Assembly (NCBI GenBank): GCA_905250025.1
Contig: CAJNOJ010000005.1
Location: 310,001-374,000, forward strand
Direction of reading: 5' to 3'
Origin: Adineta ricciae
Taxonomy: Eukaryota; Rotifera; Eurotatoria; Adinetida; Adinetidae
Length of the DNA: 64,000 nucleotides
The notes beneath the pieces were generated by a model. It had not been told where the DNA came from, did not search any database, and saw only the letters and a list, made by a program, of their open reading frames with translations. Positions 13,044-24,452 of the stretch are shown one piece after another. Within the stretch, counting starts at the first letter, position 1, and each line of letters begins with the position of its first letter. Position numbers and translations under genes: made by a program.

Positions 13044-15539
13044 AGCTTCTTTTTTTGCTTTTGTCTTCTTAATTCATTTTCGATTGTGAATGATTTGCTT
13101 GTTTGTGCGTGTGTGTGTTTGGAAGAGTATTTTTATTCGTCTACTTCGGCAATTTATTTGAAAAAGAAAATCAAGAACGTTCAACAGTGATGTATCTCAA
13201 CTGCTCTTTTCATTCGGGGGAACAAACTGAACCTAATTGTTGTAAAGTGAATGACCAATCGCGCGCGTGAGTGTGTGACATTTTATTGTATTTATTTTAG
13301 TCTACAAATAAACTGGTGAGATAGTTGATGCGTAAAATAGATCTATCAAATGAAGCGCTTTTCTTTTTTCAAATGGTAAATGATATTTTTCGGTCAATAT
13401 AGTTTTAATATGACATTTGATGATTGATTGAATTGATTAAGAAAATATCAATGTCAATTGAGTACGAGTGATAAATAGTTAGATTTGATGATTAGAAACA
13501 ATCACATCTTTGATGATTTAAATAGATTTCGAATCAAGATATGGGTAAAAATTGATCTTTTTATTTAGGTCAGAGTTTAACTAGTTCATAGTGTAGCAAA
13601 GATGTTGTCAAAATAGATGTCCAATTCGAGTTTGAATTGAAACAGAGACTTGAAAAACTAATCTCGATATGAAATTAACTCTTGAAATAGATATAACCCT
13701 AGATGTACATATTTGAAAATAGATATGAATACATGTGTGAGTTACCAGTAAGTCGGTTCGGAATAAATCTACTTCTACTTTTATAGTAGAATAAAGATAT
13801 GGAGTTCAAATGTATTAAATTGAAACTGCATCTAATTATAGTCCGACGTTATGTTGAAATCTTCGTTTTTCTGATTTATTTTCTAAAAAACAACAAGCAG
13901 TTGAATATTCATTGACATTCTGACAGAATTCAGACATCTATGTTTGCTGTTAGAAGGAATTTTTCGTCTTCGAAGTGTCAAATACAATTCTGTTCAAAAG
14001 TGAAAACAACACGTGTAAAGAAGATAAAAAATTTTCTCACGCTTATTTCGATTGTTCCTATAGGGATAGATAAATAAATACATTCAATTTGTTCAATTGA
14101 ATTTCGTCTGAACCATGACAATTACGATGTTGTCATTTTCATTACACTTTGATGATCTAACACCGTCACTATCAAGTGTTAGGATTTCACTAAGATAAAC
14201 ACTCATCGGTCCGCATTGTTTCATGAACGTGATAGCCGCACCAATTCATTCGAAGTTCTTATCTATCGATCATGAGAAATCCAAATGAATTCTTTCCACA
14301 CACAAAAACAACATTTTGCTGATTTCTTCGCTATTTGACCTTGACAAGAATGTATTTTCTCCATTCAAAAACGACATGATATTCTTGATCATTGAGTAAT
14401 ATAGTGTTTTGATGAGACCTCCTTCGGAGAGACATATACACACATCTTCATTTACTGTATATTGAGCAATATGGTTTATCGGATGTGAGCACAACACATG
14501 TGTAGACATATTCGAGATATAAAACGTAATTCATGAAAGATTGATTTGAATTTTGTTATTGTAATTAAGAAAGACGAGCAGCGGATCGTTTGCTGTCTTA
14601 ACACTTCGAAGAAGGTATTTGCATAAGTTGTTAGAAATACTGATTACACACGATCATTACATAAACAATCATCATACTCGATTGACTTAATCATTTGGAG
14701 TTAGGAGAAACTGATCGAAAGATTAGTGTCATTTATGTTAATAATGAAATCGATCTTTATTCATTAAATCAACGAAAGATTATGACGTAGAGAGATGTGA
14801 ATAGGTTTCCTAAATTTATCCGGAATCTAGTCTGACTCTGAGAATATAAGTAATAACTGGCAACAACATCGTCGATGATACTCTATTGCAATGCGCTGTC
14901 GATGTGTCGTGCGTTGTTTCTTGTATGGCCATTTTGTTCACCAGATCCTTCGCATTTTGCCAAAATTGCCTTCGCATTTGAACGAGTTTCGAACTTTTTC
15001 GATAGTCATTCGAAAGAAGACACTTTTCTCTACCAATTCATGTAGAATGTTTGAGAAAAAAAGTTTTTCATTTCGATAAAATAATTAAATTCTTGGCAAA
15101 TATTCACTCGAACTCATCTTGTTCGTCGACTTGTTACCGTTTTTTTTCGATATTACACCACAGGTTTCCCGTCGTGTTCGGTGTCATTCGATAGAAAAAA
15201 GTCTTCTCTGTCCGATCGGAGAAAAATCTTTTTTTTATTCCATTAATTTTAACGAAAATATTTGCCATTTTTCAAAGAAGGCTTGAACAATCTAATGATA
15301 GTTCGAACGACAAAAGGTGTCCTATGTGCGGTTCGAGTCGTTTGGGAGAAGGAAGGAGAGGAAAAAAGGCAACGACGACGGCGACGACGCACATACACCA
15401 ACATTACCACCACCATTCTCATTCATTCTATCGACATCGCTCTCTCGTGCGCGCATACACACTACAGACACAAATTTTTTCTGCTTCATATCCATTTCAT
15501 CTTTTTTTCAAACAAGAAATATTCATTAATTCAAGAACA
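13044..15539. other. Gene-free stretch between the Ig gene and histone H1
   Basis: AT-rich. A polyadenylation-type signal lies at about 13306 (AATAAA) for the Ig gene. The 200 bp before the H1 ATG are unusually rich in CAC/CAT and pyrimidines and probably form the H1 promoter and 5' UTR. No supported coding exon. Confidence 0.45.
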
Positions 15540-16542
15540 ATGACCGATAATACTGCTGCTTCATCCAACCTTAATACATCAGCTAGTGCTGCTGCTGGTA
15601 AAGGTAAGAAAAAGGCCGCTGGCTCATCAGCAAATAAAACCAAAAAAGCGAAAAGCGCAAGCAACCACCCAAAATTCGCCGCTATGATTAAACAAGCAAT
15701 AACACAATCGAATGATCGTAATGGTACATCGAAAGCAGCTATTCTAAAATACATTTTAGCTAATTTTAAAGTAAATGCTGCGACTGCCAATCAACACCTT
15801 AAAGTTGCATTACGCGCCGGTACAAAAAATAAAACATTGAAACAAACAAAAGGTGTTGGTGCAAGTGGAAGCTTTAAATTGGCCACACCAGCTAAGCAAG
15901 CCAAATCAGCAACCGGTACAAAGAAGGCCGCAGCGAAAAAATCGTCCGCAACCAAACCACGCAGCCGATCGAAGACACCAGGTGGAAGCAAGAAAGCTGC
16001 TGGTGCATCACCAAAGAAAGCACGATCATCAAGCAAAGGAAAAGCTGCCGGTGAAGCAAAACGTAAACGCTCAGCATCTCCAACAAAGAAAGCATCGACA
16101 AAAAAAGCTGCCAAAGCTACTAACGTTCCAACTGCAACAACCGATGCCAATGCCTCAGCCACTGTAGCTGCTCCTGCTGCTGCTGCTGCTCCAAAGAAGA
16201 AAGCTGCCGCACCCAAAAAAGCGAAATCAGGTTCGTAGATTTGATACAACGAAAACCAAAGCGTTCATTACGAATTGTCTTCTTCTAGCTAAACCAAAAT
16301 CAAAAGCAGCCGCTAAACCAAAAGCTGCAGGCAGTGCTAAAGCCAAGAGTCCAAAGAAGAAGGCCGCATCACCAAAAAAGAAAGCTGCCGGTGCATCCAA
16401 ACCAAAATCTAAGAAAGCTGCTCCATCCACGTCGTCGAGTGCAAGTGGATCATCCAGCAGTGCAGCTAAACCAGCCAAAAAAGCGAGCAAACCGGCTGCC
16501 AAGAAACCCAAAAGCCCAAAAAAGGCCGCCAGCAAAAAGTAA
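15540..16542 (+). CDS. Linker histone H1
   Basis: Two exons, 15540-16230 and 16289-16542, give 314 aa. A flexible Ser/Ala/Lys N-terminal tail is followed by a winged-helix H15 globular domain (roughly residues 40-115: NHPKFAAMIKQAI, GTSKAAILKYILANF, LKVALRAGTKNKTLKQTKG, GASGSFKL). A long Lys/Ala/Pro/Ser tail follows, with repeated SPKKK and TPGGSKK motifs of the kind targeted by proline-directed kinases. The protein binds linker DNA at the nucleosome and compacts chromatin. The tail is interrupted by a 58-bp intron (16231-16288), unlike replication-dependent histone genes, and no histone stem-loop was noticed after the stop. An AATAAA lies downstream near 16890. This points to a polyadenylated, replication-independent type. 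ATG 15540 starts just before the typical tail. Confidence 0.93.
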
Positions 16543-17326
16543 ACTAATTATTTGAGAGACAAAAGAATAACATGTATATATATATAATGATATAACATCT
16601 ATTTTTTCGTGTGTGTATCCTGTAGACATATCTTCATTCTCTATCTCATCATTCATTGCAGATAATGTGCTCCTTCTTTTGTCTTCTATTCTATTTCAAT
16701 GTTGTTTTGTTTCCTTCTACTTTCTGGTTTCGTATGTAAGGCGTATTGTAAACGCCGAGACTACTATATCGTTACTATTATACCTATATTCGTGTGTTAT
16801 CCATACGTTTCTTTTTGTTTCTGCTTTTCTGTGTGTGTGTATATATATATAGACGTACATTCTTCTCTTGTCTCGCCGCTGCTCGAGACGAATAAAAAAG
16901 TAAAAAAAACAAGACAACGGTCGACATTTTCGCTCCATTCATGGTTAATTGTTTTCTGAATGGAAAATCACGAGCAGAATGAATGTGAGTTTTGTCTTCT
17001 TCGTTCTCTTTTTCAATGCATCACATCTCACGCAAATTTATTAGTAAATAAAGCACATAGATGTACGATGTAGCATATATGTGTTCAACGAACGAAAAGA
17101 ACAGGAAAAAACCGACGGCTCATCTTTTATCTGTGTGTTGTTCGAATCTCGAACAAGAAGGTCAAAACTATTTTATTTTTCCTCTACTAAAACATTGCGA
17201 GAATAACGAACGTACGAACGAATGAATAACTCACGAAACATAAGAAGAAGCGAACACATCGAAAGGCAAAAAAGTGCAGGAATGTGAACATAAGCTTGAA
17301 TAAATACGGGTATATAAACCTTGCAT
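16543..17326. other. H1 3' region and intergenic sequence
   Basis: Contains a short (AT)n tract near 16576, a (TG)n/(TA)n tract near 16831-16852, and an AATAAA near 16890 that probably ends the H1 transcript. No supported gene. Confidence 0.4.
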
Positions 17327-17548
17327 TTAACGTTGAAGTTGAATATTCATTTCGGGTTGTTCTCGTTTCGTTTTGCCGCTTGAGGATGAGGTTAAATCTG
17401 GTAATTTCGATGTATGTTTCACTACTTCATCATCGCTATCACTGTGTTCGCTATTTTCTTTGCGAAGTTCGCGAGCATTTTCATCGGCTGCGGCTTTCGT
17501 AGCATTTTGTTCTTCTTGTTCAATGTTTTGACTAGCTTCATCAGCCAT
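17327..17548 (-). CDS. Small acidic hydrophilic protein, unrecognised
   Basis: A single-exon frame of 73 aa with start MADEASQNIEQEEQ and a highly charged composition (NARELRKENSEHSDSDDE). It has no signal peptide, membrane segment or cysteine. The support for a real gene is its composition plus a good splice acceptor (AGTATTTTAG) 26 bases before the ATG, which fits a 5' UTR intron or a trans-splice site. It was not matched to any family. It could also be a terminal exon of a longer gene. Upstream on the same strand (17578-17700) lies a short cysteine-containing frame that I could not connect. Confidence 0.4.
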   Translation of the reverse strand: MADEASQNIEQEEQNATKAAADENARELRKENSEHSDSDDEVVKHTSKLPDLTSSSSGKTKREQPEMNIQLQR

Positions 17549-18349
17549 TTTTTCAAAATGAATCTATTTCAATCTAAAATACTAACAAGATAATCGCTGC
17601 TCTGCTGTTATACACTTTCCATCTTTATCAATTGGAAATCCGTTGCTATTACAGTCACCCATTGTCGCTCTTCCACATTTACCATTGGAATGAAGAAGTA
17701 ATGATATGATCCAAGGGAAAGATTTGTGTGAGATCTATTTGTTTCGCGATTGTTATATTTGAAATAAGCATCATTAGCCAGAAACAAGGAACAAAAAAAA
17801 ACGAAAGGCGGGCTTTTTTTCGATTTTTTCTCATTTCACAAGTATCGCAAGTACATAAGAAGAAGAAGAAGAAGAAACGAATAACGAAAGAAAAGAAGAA
17901 GAAGATTCTAGCCAAGCCGGCCAATGTAAAATGAACAAAATGTTGAATGTTGCCCAGAATCATAAGAAAAGAAAGAAAGCTAATAGTGATTGAACAAGGG
18001 AACGTAAAATAGAATCACTGTTGTACATATATTTATGTATATAAATAAGACCGAAGTATGTTATAGGTTTCGTTTGACGTTCCAGGAATGAAACATAGTA
18101 AGTGCAGATAACAAACGAATGCTATAGGTTGCCGTTGATTAACAAATGAAAATGAAAATATATGTACATTGAATAAATATGGATAGAATGATTATGAATA
18201 TATAGATAATATGTATCATAAGGAAATCAAGAGAGGAATCATACGTATCTCACTCGTAAAAAAGATTTATCTGATCGAGCAATGAGAGAGAGAGAGATAG
18301 TTTTGAAAGGAAAGGGGAGAAAACAAACGAAAGAAAGAAACAAGACAAA
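17549..18349. other. Intergenic region
   Basis: Purine-rich, with (GAA)n runs near 17860-17910, and AT-rich elsewhere. It probably includes the 3' UTR of the kinase gene at 18350. No supported coding sequence apart from a short unplaced Cys-containing frame near 17578-17700. Confidence 0.35.
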
Positions 18350-20346
18350 TTAAATTCTCAGTTTAACAACACCAGGTAACAGTTGACTGTTATTATCGTC
18401 GGCTGTTGAATTACTTCGATTAGACGACGCGGCCATCGGTGGCGGAGGTGGTGGATAATTGACTTTGGATATGTGTTCACGCATTGTACGAACAAAGTCA
18501 TCGCTAAAACCCGGATAACGCATCTGAGCATTTTCAAATACACGTCGTAGATTTTGAAACAATTCAGCACCAGTTTGAATATTACGTGCGAGACCATTCG
18601 ATGGGTTATTATTAACTGGTGCTGTTGGAATATTGAACCGAATAGCAAGCTAACGAACGGAAAGAATTCGTAGAGGGAGAATAATTGAATGAACTTACAT
18701 CATCAAAAATTGATTTAAATACCGGATTTAATTCAATTGATTCAGCGGGCTAAAAAAGATAATCAAATCGTCGTACAAAAACATTGATATACTACACTAT
18801 TTTGTCCAAATCTAATCTTCAATTTATTCTTTCTAATCGTATCAAGCGAATGAATCTAATCAAATATTCTTAGTCAACATTTTTTCTATTCCCGAAGGAA
18901 AATTCTAAAAATACTACTGAATATCTGTAGATCTAATTTCTGAGCACAAGAAAAATAGAAATATGTGTAAAATCGATTATGAAATATCGTTGTTTTAGAT
19001 AAAAATGTACATACAGGATAAATTCCATTTCCAGATGATAATCTAACTGTATCGTCACCATCGAATTTCCATCGGAATGTTTTGTCTTTTGACCTAAATG
19101 AAACTCGTGATCGAATTCTTCTCATGAATCATCCAAACTTACATTTCGTCATCAGAACCTGAATCGCTATCGGATCCTCCTCCATTTTTATGACTTTCTT
19201 TCCATCGTCTGTATCGTTCGATCAATTCAACTAGAAATCTAGTTGATTTATTCAGAGAAACAAATTTTAAACGACGCAATTGCTGAGCTGTTGGCCTCTA
19301 TACAATCAAAACAATTTTAGTTTTCACTGTGATGTTCTATTTACATGTTCAGGATTCTTTTGTAAACACGCTTCAACGAATTCTCGAAAAAATTTCGAAT
19401 AATTGCCAACTAATTGTGGCGGTGAATTCTTTGGTATTTGTAAAAGGACTCTCATGGGATGGAGGTCAGAGTAGGGCGGTTCACCTTTAGCTAATTCAAT
19501 CGCTGTTATACCAAGTGACCAAATATCCGCCTGAAAAAGAAAGACAATACCAGATAGTTTTCATCGGAGTGACTCTTTTCTTACTGAATAATCGTATTTA
19601 TGTTGCATGATCACTTCTGGTGACATCCAAAATGGTGTTCCAACGAATGTGTTTCCTTTACTAATCGAATCCGTTAATTGTTTAGCGACGCCGAAGTCAG
19701 CTAGTTTAACATCACCGTTTTCCGATAAAAGAACATTCGCTGCTTTGATGTCACGATGGATTTTCTTCTCCGAATGTAAATATTCGAGGCCTTTGAGGAC
19801 TTCTCGTAAGATTATAGCAATATACTGTTCGTCAAATGGACCTGGTTTCATAAGATCAAGTGCTGAGCCACCACCGAGATATTCCATAACAATCCATAGT
19901 TTTGTTCCCTACAAAAAAAACATACATTAATATTAAGGTTTAACCACCATTTTGTTTACTTTTAAATAAGAACCAAAGTATTTCGTGATATATGGCGAAT
20001 TACACTGGGAAAGTACTTGAATTTCTTGTTGAATATCTTCGATTTCATCTTCAGCTTTCTCCAAGTCGATTATCTTGATGGCTACCACATTGGACGATTT
20101 CTTATTTATACCTTTATAAACTTCCTAAACGAAAAAATCAATTCACTGCAAATCTCGCTTCATTTCGGAGAGAAAAACACCTACTCCAAACGATCCTCGA
20201 CCGATATGATCATGCCGTTCGAATATTTCTTCAGGATCAACTTTACCCTAGTCAAGAACAAATATAACATAATATTTCTCAGTTTTTTCTTCTTTGAATA
20301 CAAATGCGTATACCTTTTGTGGAGTTAGATGCGAAGCGGCAATCAT
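18350..20346 (-). CDS. Germinal-centre kinase III (MST3/MST4/STK25-like) Ser/Thr kinase
   Basis: Nine coding exons on the minus strand: 20314-20346, 20185-20247, 19960-20124, 19585-19908, 19345-19530, 19143-19297, 19015-19093, 18699-18749 and 18350-18649, giving 451 aa. The catalytic domain runs from the glycine loop [13 protein letters not shown] through [20 protein letters not shown] (the ATP lysine and the characteristic [10 protein letters not shown] helix), [33 protein letters not shown] and [19 protein letters not shown] to [12 protein letters not shown]. The C-terminal part resembles the GCK-III dimerisation region. GCK-III kinases work in STRIPAK/CCM3-linked signalling at the Golgi and in cell polarity. 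The APE motif is SPE here, a tolerated variant. A splice acceptor lies only seven bases before the ATG. The gene is head-to-head with ROGDI, with 773 bp between the starts. Confidence 0.93.
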
Positions 20347-21119
20347 CGAAACTCTAAAAAGAAGAAGAAGAAGAAAAAAAAACAACGAATGACTGTTTCA
20401 TATTTAATGTTGTTTTTTCTCGTAACTTACGTATTTTATTCAAGAGTTTTATTCGGTGAAATATTGTCTTCAAATGTTGTTCCGCATAGACACAGGAACG
20501 CTTATCTTCTACTCGTCGCGTTACTGGATTTCGAGTGTGTGCATTGAGAGAGAGAGACAGAAATAAATATACAAAGCAAAGCACACCTTCGTTTGTTCGT
20601 TTGTTCGTTCTTCGATGATGATATAGGTTTATTTAGCCGAAGATTTTAACTGCTAAGCATCTCATTGGTTCATTCTATTGACCATCCATGAGAAAAGAAA
20701 ACAAGAAGGAAAAAAAATAAAACACAACGATCAGATCAGAATGAAAGCAAATCGTTATTAGATTATTGATCTAATCAAACATGAATATTCATGGTGAAGT
20801 TCGATTTTCGAGGCAAAACGATGTTCTAGTCGCTTGAAATTTTTCTCGAACATACGATTTGACATTTTAGAACAGCAATCATGTGGAGAAGTGAAGACAT
20901 TATATATTTTGTGCTAAAACTGACACATTTGTGTGAATTCTCATCATAAACAACGATTAAATTATTGCATGGTTGCTTGATTGATGTCAATAAAGAATAA
21001 ATTTGTCGAATTTTAGTTCTGTGAAAGAAGAATATTCAAATGAATCATCGATTTTTATTTGTTTTGTCAGAATGAATGAGTAATAACTGAGAATCTGTTT
21101 CTAGATCGAAAATACCATT
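20347..21119. promoter_or_regulatory. Divergent intergenic region between the kinase and ROGDI
   Basis: The two flanking genes read away from each other, so this 773 bp must hold both promoters, shared or separate. It contains a GAA-rich run next to the kinase start, a short GA repeat near 20546, and a splice-acceptor-like TTTCTAG about 15 bases before the ROGDI ATG. No coding exon was supported. Confidence 0.45.
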
Positions 21120-22452
21120 ATGGGTGATGAACAACAGCTGGAATTAATTGAAGAATGTAATGTTTTGGTATGTATTCGAACGAAGATGTATTATCAATAC
21201 TTTCTTTCATGTTTTCAGCGTCGTGAATTAAGTGATTTGATGAGCAATGATTTCGATCGTATTCTTAATGAAACCAGTGAGATTCTTAAAGTAAGATATC
21301 ATATTTCTCATCGCTCATGCTTATTCTACGATTTCAGATGTCAATTCGTTCGCTGAGACGCTCCGATGATCGTAAGTTGTCGCAACTGCCACATCCTTTC
21401 TCAATTCTCCGCTCTGAAATTTAGCAACGGAAGCAACAACTGCTGAAGCAACTGCAAAACCCATCTTATTATCTTTAACACATCCTCAGTATGAAAACAT
21501 GTCAACTAATCCTTCATTCACTTCAATGATTCTGTTTTCTAGGAACAGCGAAATACTCAAATGTACTTTAACACTACATGGATCAGATATTACGAATGCT
21601 GTAAACAAAATCTTCTTACATTTCCAATACAACGTGTTTTGTTCCATTTAGGATGTGATTTACAAAGCTGGAACTAAAGTTCAGCCACCAATGAACACCG
21701 CATTTCGAACAAATATCGCTACACAACAGATGAAATATTGGTTTCTACAACAAGTAACAAAGAAAGTTAGAATAATCAATGGAGTAACATCTGATTTAGT
21801 TACATGAATGTCGACAACATCTTGAACGTGCATTACGCTATGTTGAATTAGCTGATTTCGAACGCAATATCGATCAAATCTATAAAGCTATACAATACCT
21901 CGACTTGATCATTGATTCTGTTAATGATGCTAAAGATAATATTTTATTACCAAAGAAAAAACGCATCGATGATTTACGGCGAAATAAAAATACTGTAAAT
22001 ATGTTCAATTAGATATGAAATTGATTAAAAACTTTCGTCTTTCTAGTCGATTTTCACTCCGGCTATTCCCGAAAACATTGCATTTAGTTTTTACGTTCAA
22101 GGCTCCAAACTTTCCTTTGCTGTTTATCACACGAGTGTTCAAGGAAAATCAAGTGGTTATTTTAAACACGCCGTATGCTGTAATTCGATGATTACTTTCT
22201 GAAATAACGTTTCATTTAGGTTGAAGCCAATGTTTCCGCACTTGCTGAACTTTTAAATCACTTAACTTTTATTCTTCTACAATTGCAGCAATTTCGCGAT
22301 AAAGTAATATCGAAATATTCATTGATGAGTTCGTATAGACTGATTCGTATTTGTTTTAGTTACGTATTTTTGATGAATATCAAAATGGATCCGATTGGAA
22401 ATCTTCAATGGAGAAACAAAATACTAACGATAGTCTAATGACGATGTTTTAA
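21120..22452 (+). CDS. ROGDI: ROGDI homologue (metazoan Rav2-like, V-ATPase assembly factor)
   Basis: Ten exons: 21120-21167, 21219-21290, 21338-21371, 21425-21488, 21543-21600, 21652-21753, 21800-21994, 22047-22172, 22220-22303 and 22360-22452, giving 291 aa, close to the family length of about 290. Recognisable stretches are the N-terminal helix with RRELSDLMSNDFDRILNETS, then SIFTPAIPENIAFSFYVQ followed by GSKLSFAVYHT, and near the end VEANVSALAELLNHLTFILL and LQQFRDKLRIFDEY, which match the family layout of a helical bundle plus a beta domain. ROGDI is the animal counterpart of yeast Rav2 in the RAVE/Rabconnectin complex and acts in V-ATPase assembly; human loss causes Kohlschutter-Toenz syndrome (family knowledge). 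It is followed only 74 bp later by TCAIM on the same strand. Confidence 0.88.
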
Positions 22453-22517
22453 TGTACTTTTTCTTTTTGAATAGTCTATTTTGTCAAGTGTAATACATAT
22501 ATCGTTCATCGTACATT

Positions 22518-22526
22518 TAATTGTAG
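22518..22526 (+). other. Splice acceptor directly abutting the TCAIM ATG
   Basis: The sequence TAATTGTAG ends immediately before ATG 22527, and the preceding 74 bp separate it from the ROGDI stop. With no room for an upstream TCAIM exon or promoter, a spliced-leader (trans-splicing) acceptor is the simplest reading. This is inferred; no leader sequence is visible here. Confidence 0.5.
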
Positions 22527-24348
22527 ATGAATTTATTAAGAAATGTCTCTCGAATAAGCCGATATTTGTTAGATTCGAATCCAATTCATTCATGCCACTG
22601 TTATTTATCAACGGATCGTCCGGAATCAATTTCGGCAGCTTTGAAAAAGTTCTATCTCAAAGTTCATCCTGATCTCTTCACGCAATATCCAAAAGAAAAA
22701 GTAAATCCAATTCAATCAAGTCTTCTGAACTCGAACACATTCGTTTCGTTAAGGATGTAAATGAAAAAAGTTTGCAACTAGTCAGTGCGTATCTTTCCGG
22801 CTTACAGAAAAAGGAATACATGGCAGCAATCACTGTCACTTTCTTTACGAAACGACCAGCGACTGAACTACCTCGTAGGTTAGTCCTATCGAGCGATTCT
22901 CTACTGAGATTTTCATTGATTTTCTAGCGGCACCAGTTCTGTTATCTCCACATCGAGTTACCCTTAATTCAAGAGATTTACTGACTAGTGTGAATAGTAT
23001 CCTAGATGCGTTGAGCTTACCTGTGGTCGATGTTCCCAAACAAGCAAAAGCCACGATAAAACAACGAGAGATTCTATTTAAAGTGGTGGAAATCGAAAAG
23101 TTCTATGATTTCTCCAAAATTCCGAAAATATCAATTGAGTAAGCATAGATTTCCTTTGTTCTACTCAAAGAAACCGTTTTCATTTTGTTCTAGAACATGG
23201 TTAACAAGTAATGTGGATGCAGCACGCGCGATTGCTAAACGGCATCAAGCGTTAATGAATGAAATAAGTGCTAAAGTCAATAATATCAAAGAAAGATTCA
23301 AATTGAGCTCAATCGAATATAAAGATGAATGGTCTGTCCCACAATTCAACGCCTGTTTAAGCACGTTACTCATGTATGTGGATAAATGGCACGAAAGACT
23401 TCTATCGTTACAAGGTATTTTGATCGAAACTAATTAATGTTAATTTATCTTTAATTGCCCCTGAAAAAGCTCGTTCAGCATAAAAGTTCTTCTGACTTGA
23501 TCACTTATCTTATCTCTTATCTGTCTTGTCTTATGAGTTTATTTTCAGTCGAACGAACTTTTTCATCTCGAGTATTTTCACTGTTTTTCTTCGTGAAGTT
23601 ATGATCTGACTTCAATTTGCTTATTCTAGGTAAACGACTAGTGTTCGGCGATAAGTCATGCTTACTTCAAGATGGTTCATTGGAATTGGGTGCAAATGAT
23701 CCACCTGTGTACTGGGATCATGTGATCTGTTGTGAATTAATTGACTCCGATCAATATATGGGCAAAATCGCTACCTACGAAAAGAATATTGCGGAGTATT
23801 TTCACGGAATCCAAATCCGACAAGATCCCGATTCACAAAACTTGTGCCGTGCTCATACATATTTGTACCATTTATTACAATTAAGTCATCATTTTGATCT
23901 GAACCGTGATCACGAAGCACATAAACATAAATTATGGACGAATTTTCATTTATATATCAATCCGTATAGTTCGGATCCCTCAGTAACCAACAGTGGATAC
24001 TTTCAAATCAATGCATATGATGCTACCATTGATATCTTGGATTTCATGGTGAATAATCGAATAAAAGCCAATGAAACGAGGAAATCCTATGAAACGCAAG
24101 CGGAGAAAGAGAAGAATATCTTGAAAAAAGTCAAAGAGCAATTCCGACTTACAGATTTGTCAATCAATCAACGAATAATGAAAAGCGATATAATCGAATG
24201 CTGTCAACGTTTACTAAACCAACGGCAGTTGTTTTCGCATATTTTATCTCAATGTCGGTTAAAAATTGATAAAAATTATAACCTAGGACAGAATGGAACT
24301 TTGACAATTCCGTGGGATTGGTCATTTGGACAAGAAGAAACTATTTAG
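22527..24348 (+). CDS. TCAIM: TCAIM-like mitochondrial protein (J-like domain plus DUF4460/4461 type)
   Basis: Five exons: 22527-22700, 22754-22874, 22928-23138, 23194-23414 and 23630-24348, giving 481 aa, similar to vertebrate TCAIM (about 500). The N-terminus is a basic, hydroxylated mitochondrial-type presequence (MNLLRNVSRISRYLLDS). It is followed by a J-domain-like helix pair (ALKKFYLKVHPDLFTQYP, with HPD) and the EKSLQLVSAYLSGLQ segment. The long last exon carries the conserved C-terminal block ending SDIIECCQRLLNQR and GTLTIPWDWSFGQEE. Vertebrate TCAIM is a matrix protein affecting mitochondrial metabolism and T-cell activation; the ancestral role is unclear. An AATAAA at 24390-24395 lies between this stop and HSD17B4. 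The start sits right at a splice acceptor. Confidence 0.85.
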
Positions 24349-24440
24349 ATGTTTGTTATATTCATGCATTTGTTTTTTTTTTGTATTGCAATAAATTCAC
24401 ATCTTTATGCACTATTTAGAATATTCAAAATCTATCTTGT

Positions 24441-24450
24441 TTACTTTTAG
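24441..24450 (+). other. Splice acceptor two bases before the HSD17B4 ATG
   Basis: TTACTTTTAG is followed by AT and then ATG 24453. Only about 100 bp separate this from the TCAIM stop. As with TCAIM, this suggests trans-splicing of the downstream gene in a polycistronic transcript. Inference from layout only. Confidence 0.5.
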
Positions 24451-24452
24451 AT

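Noticed and set aside
15791-16249. Long antisense frame across histone H1
   Set aside because: It is the mirror of the Lys/Ala-rich tail (Ala-Phe runs), a shadow of the H1 coding strand.
17578-17700. Short Cys-containing minus-strand peptide (MGDCNSNGFPIDKDGKC)
   Set aside because: Only about 27 codons, no signal peptide and no convincing exon partner; too weak to call.
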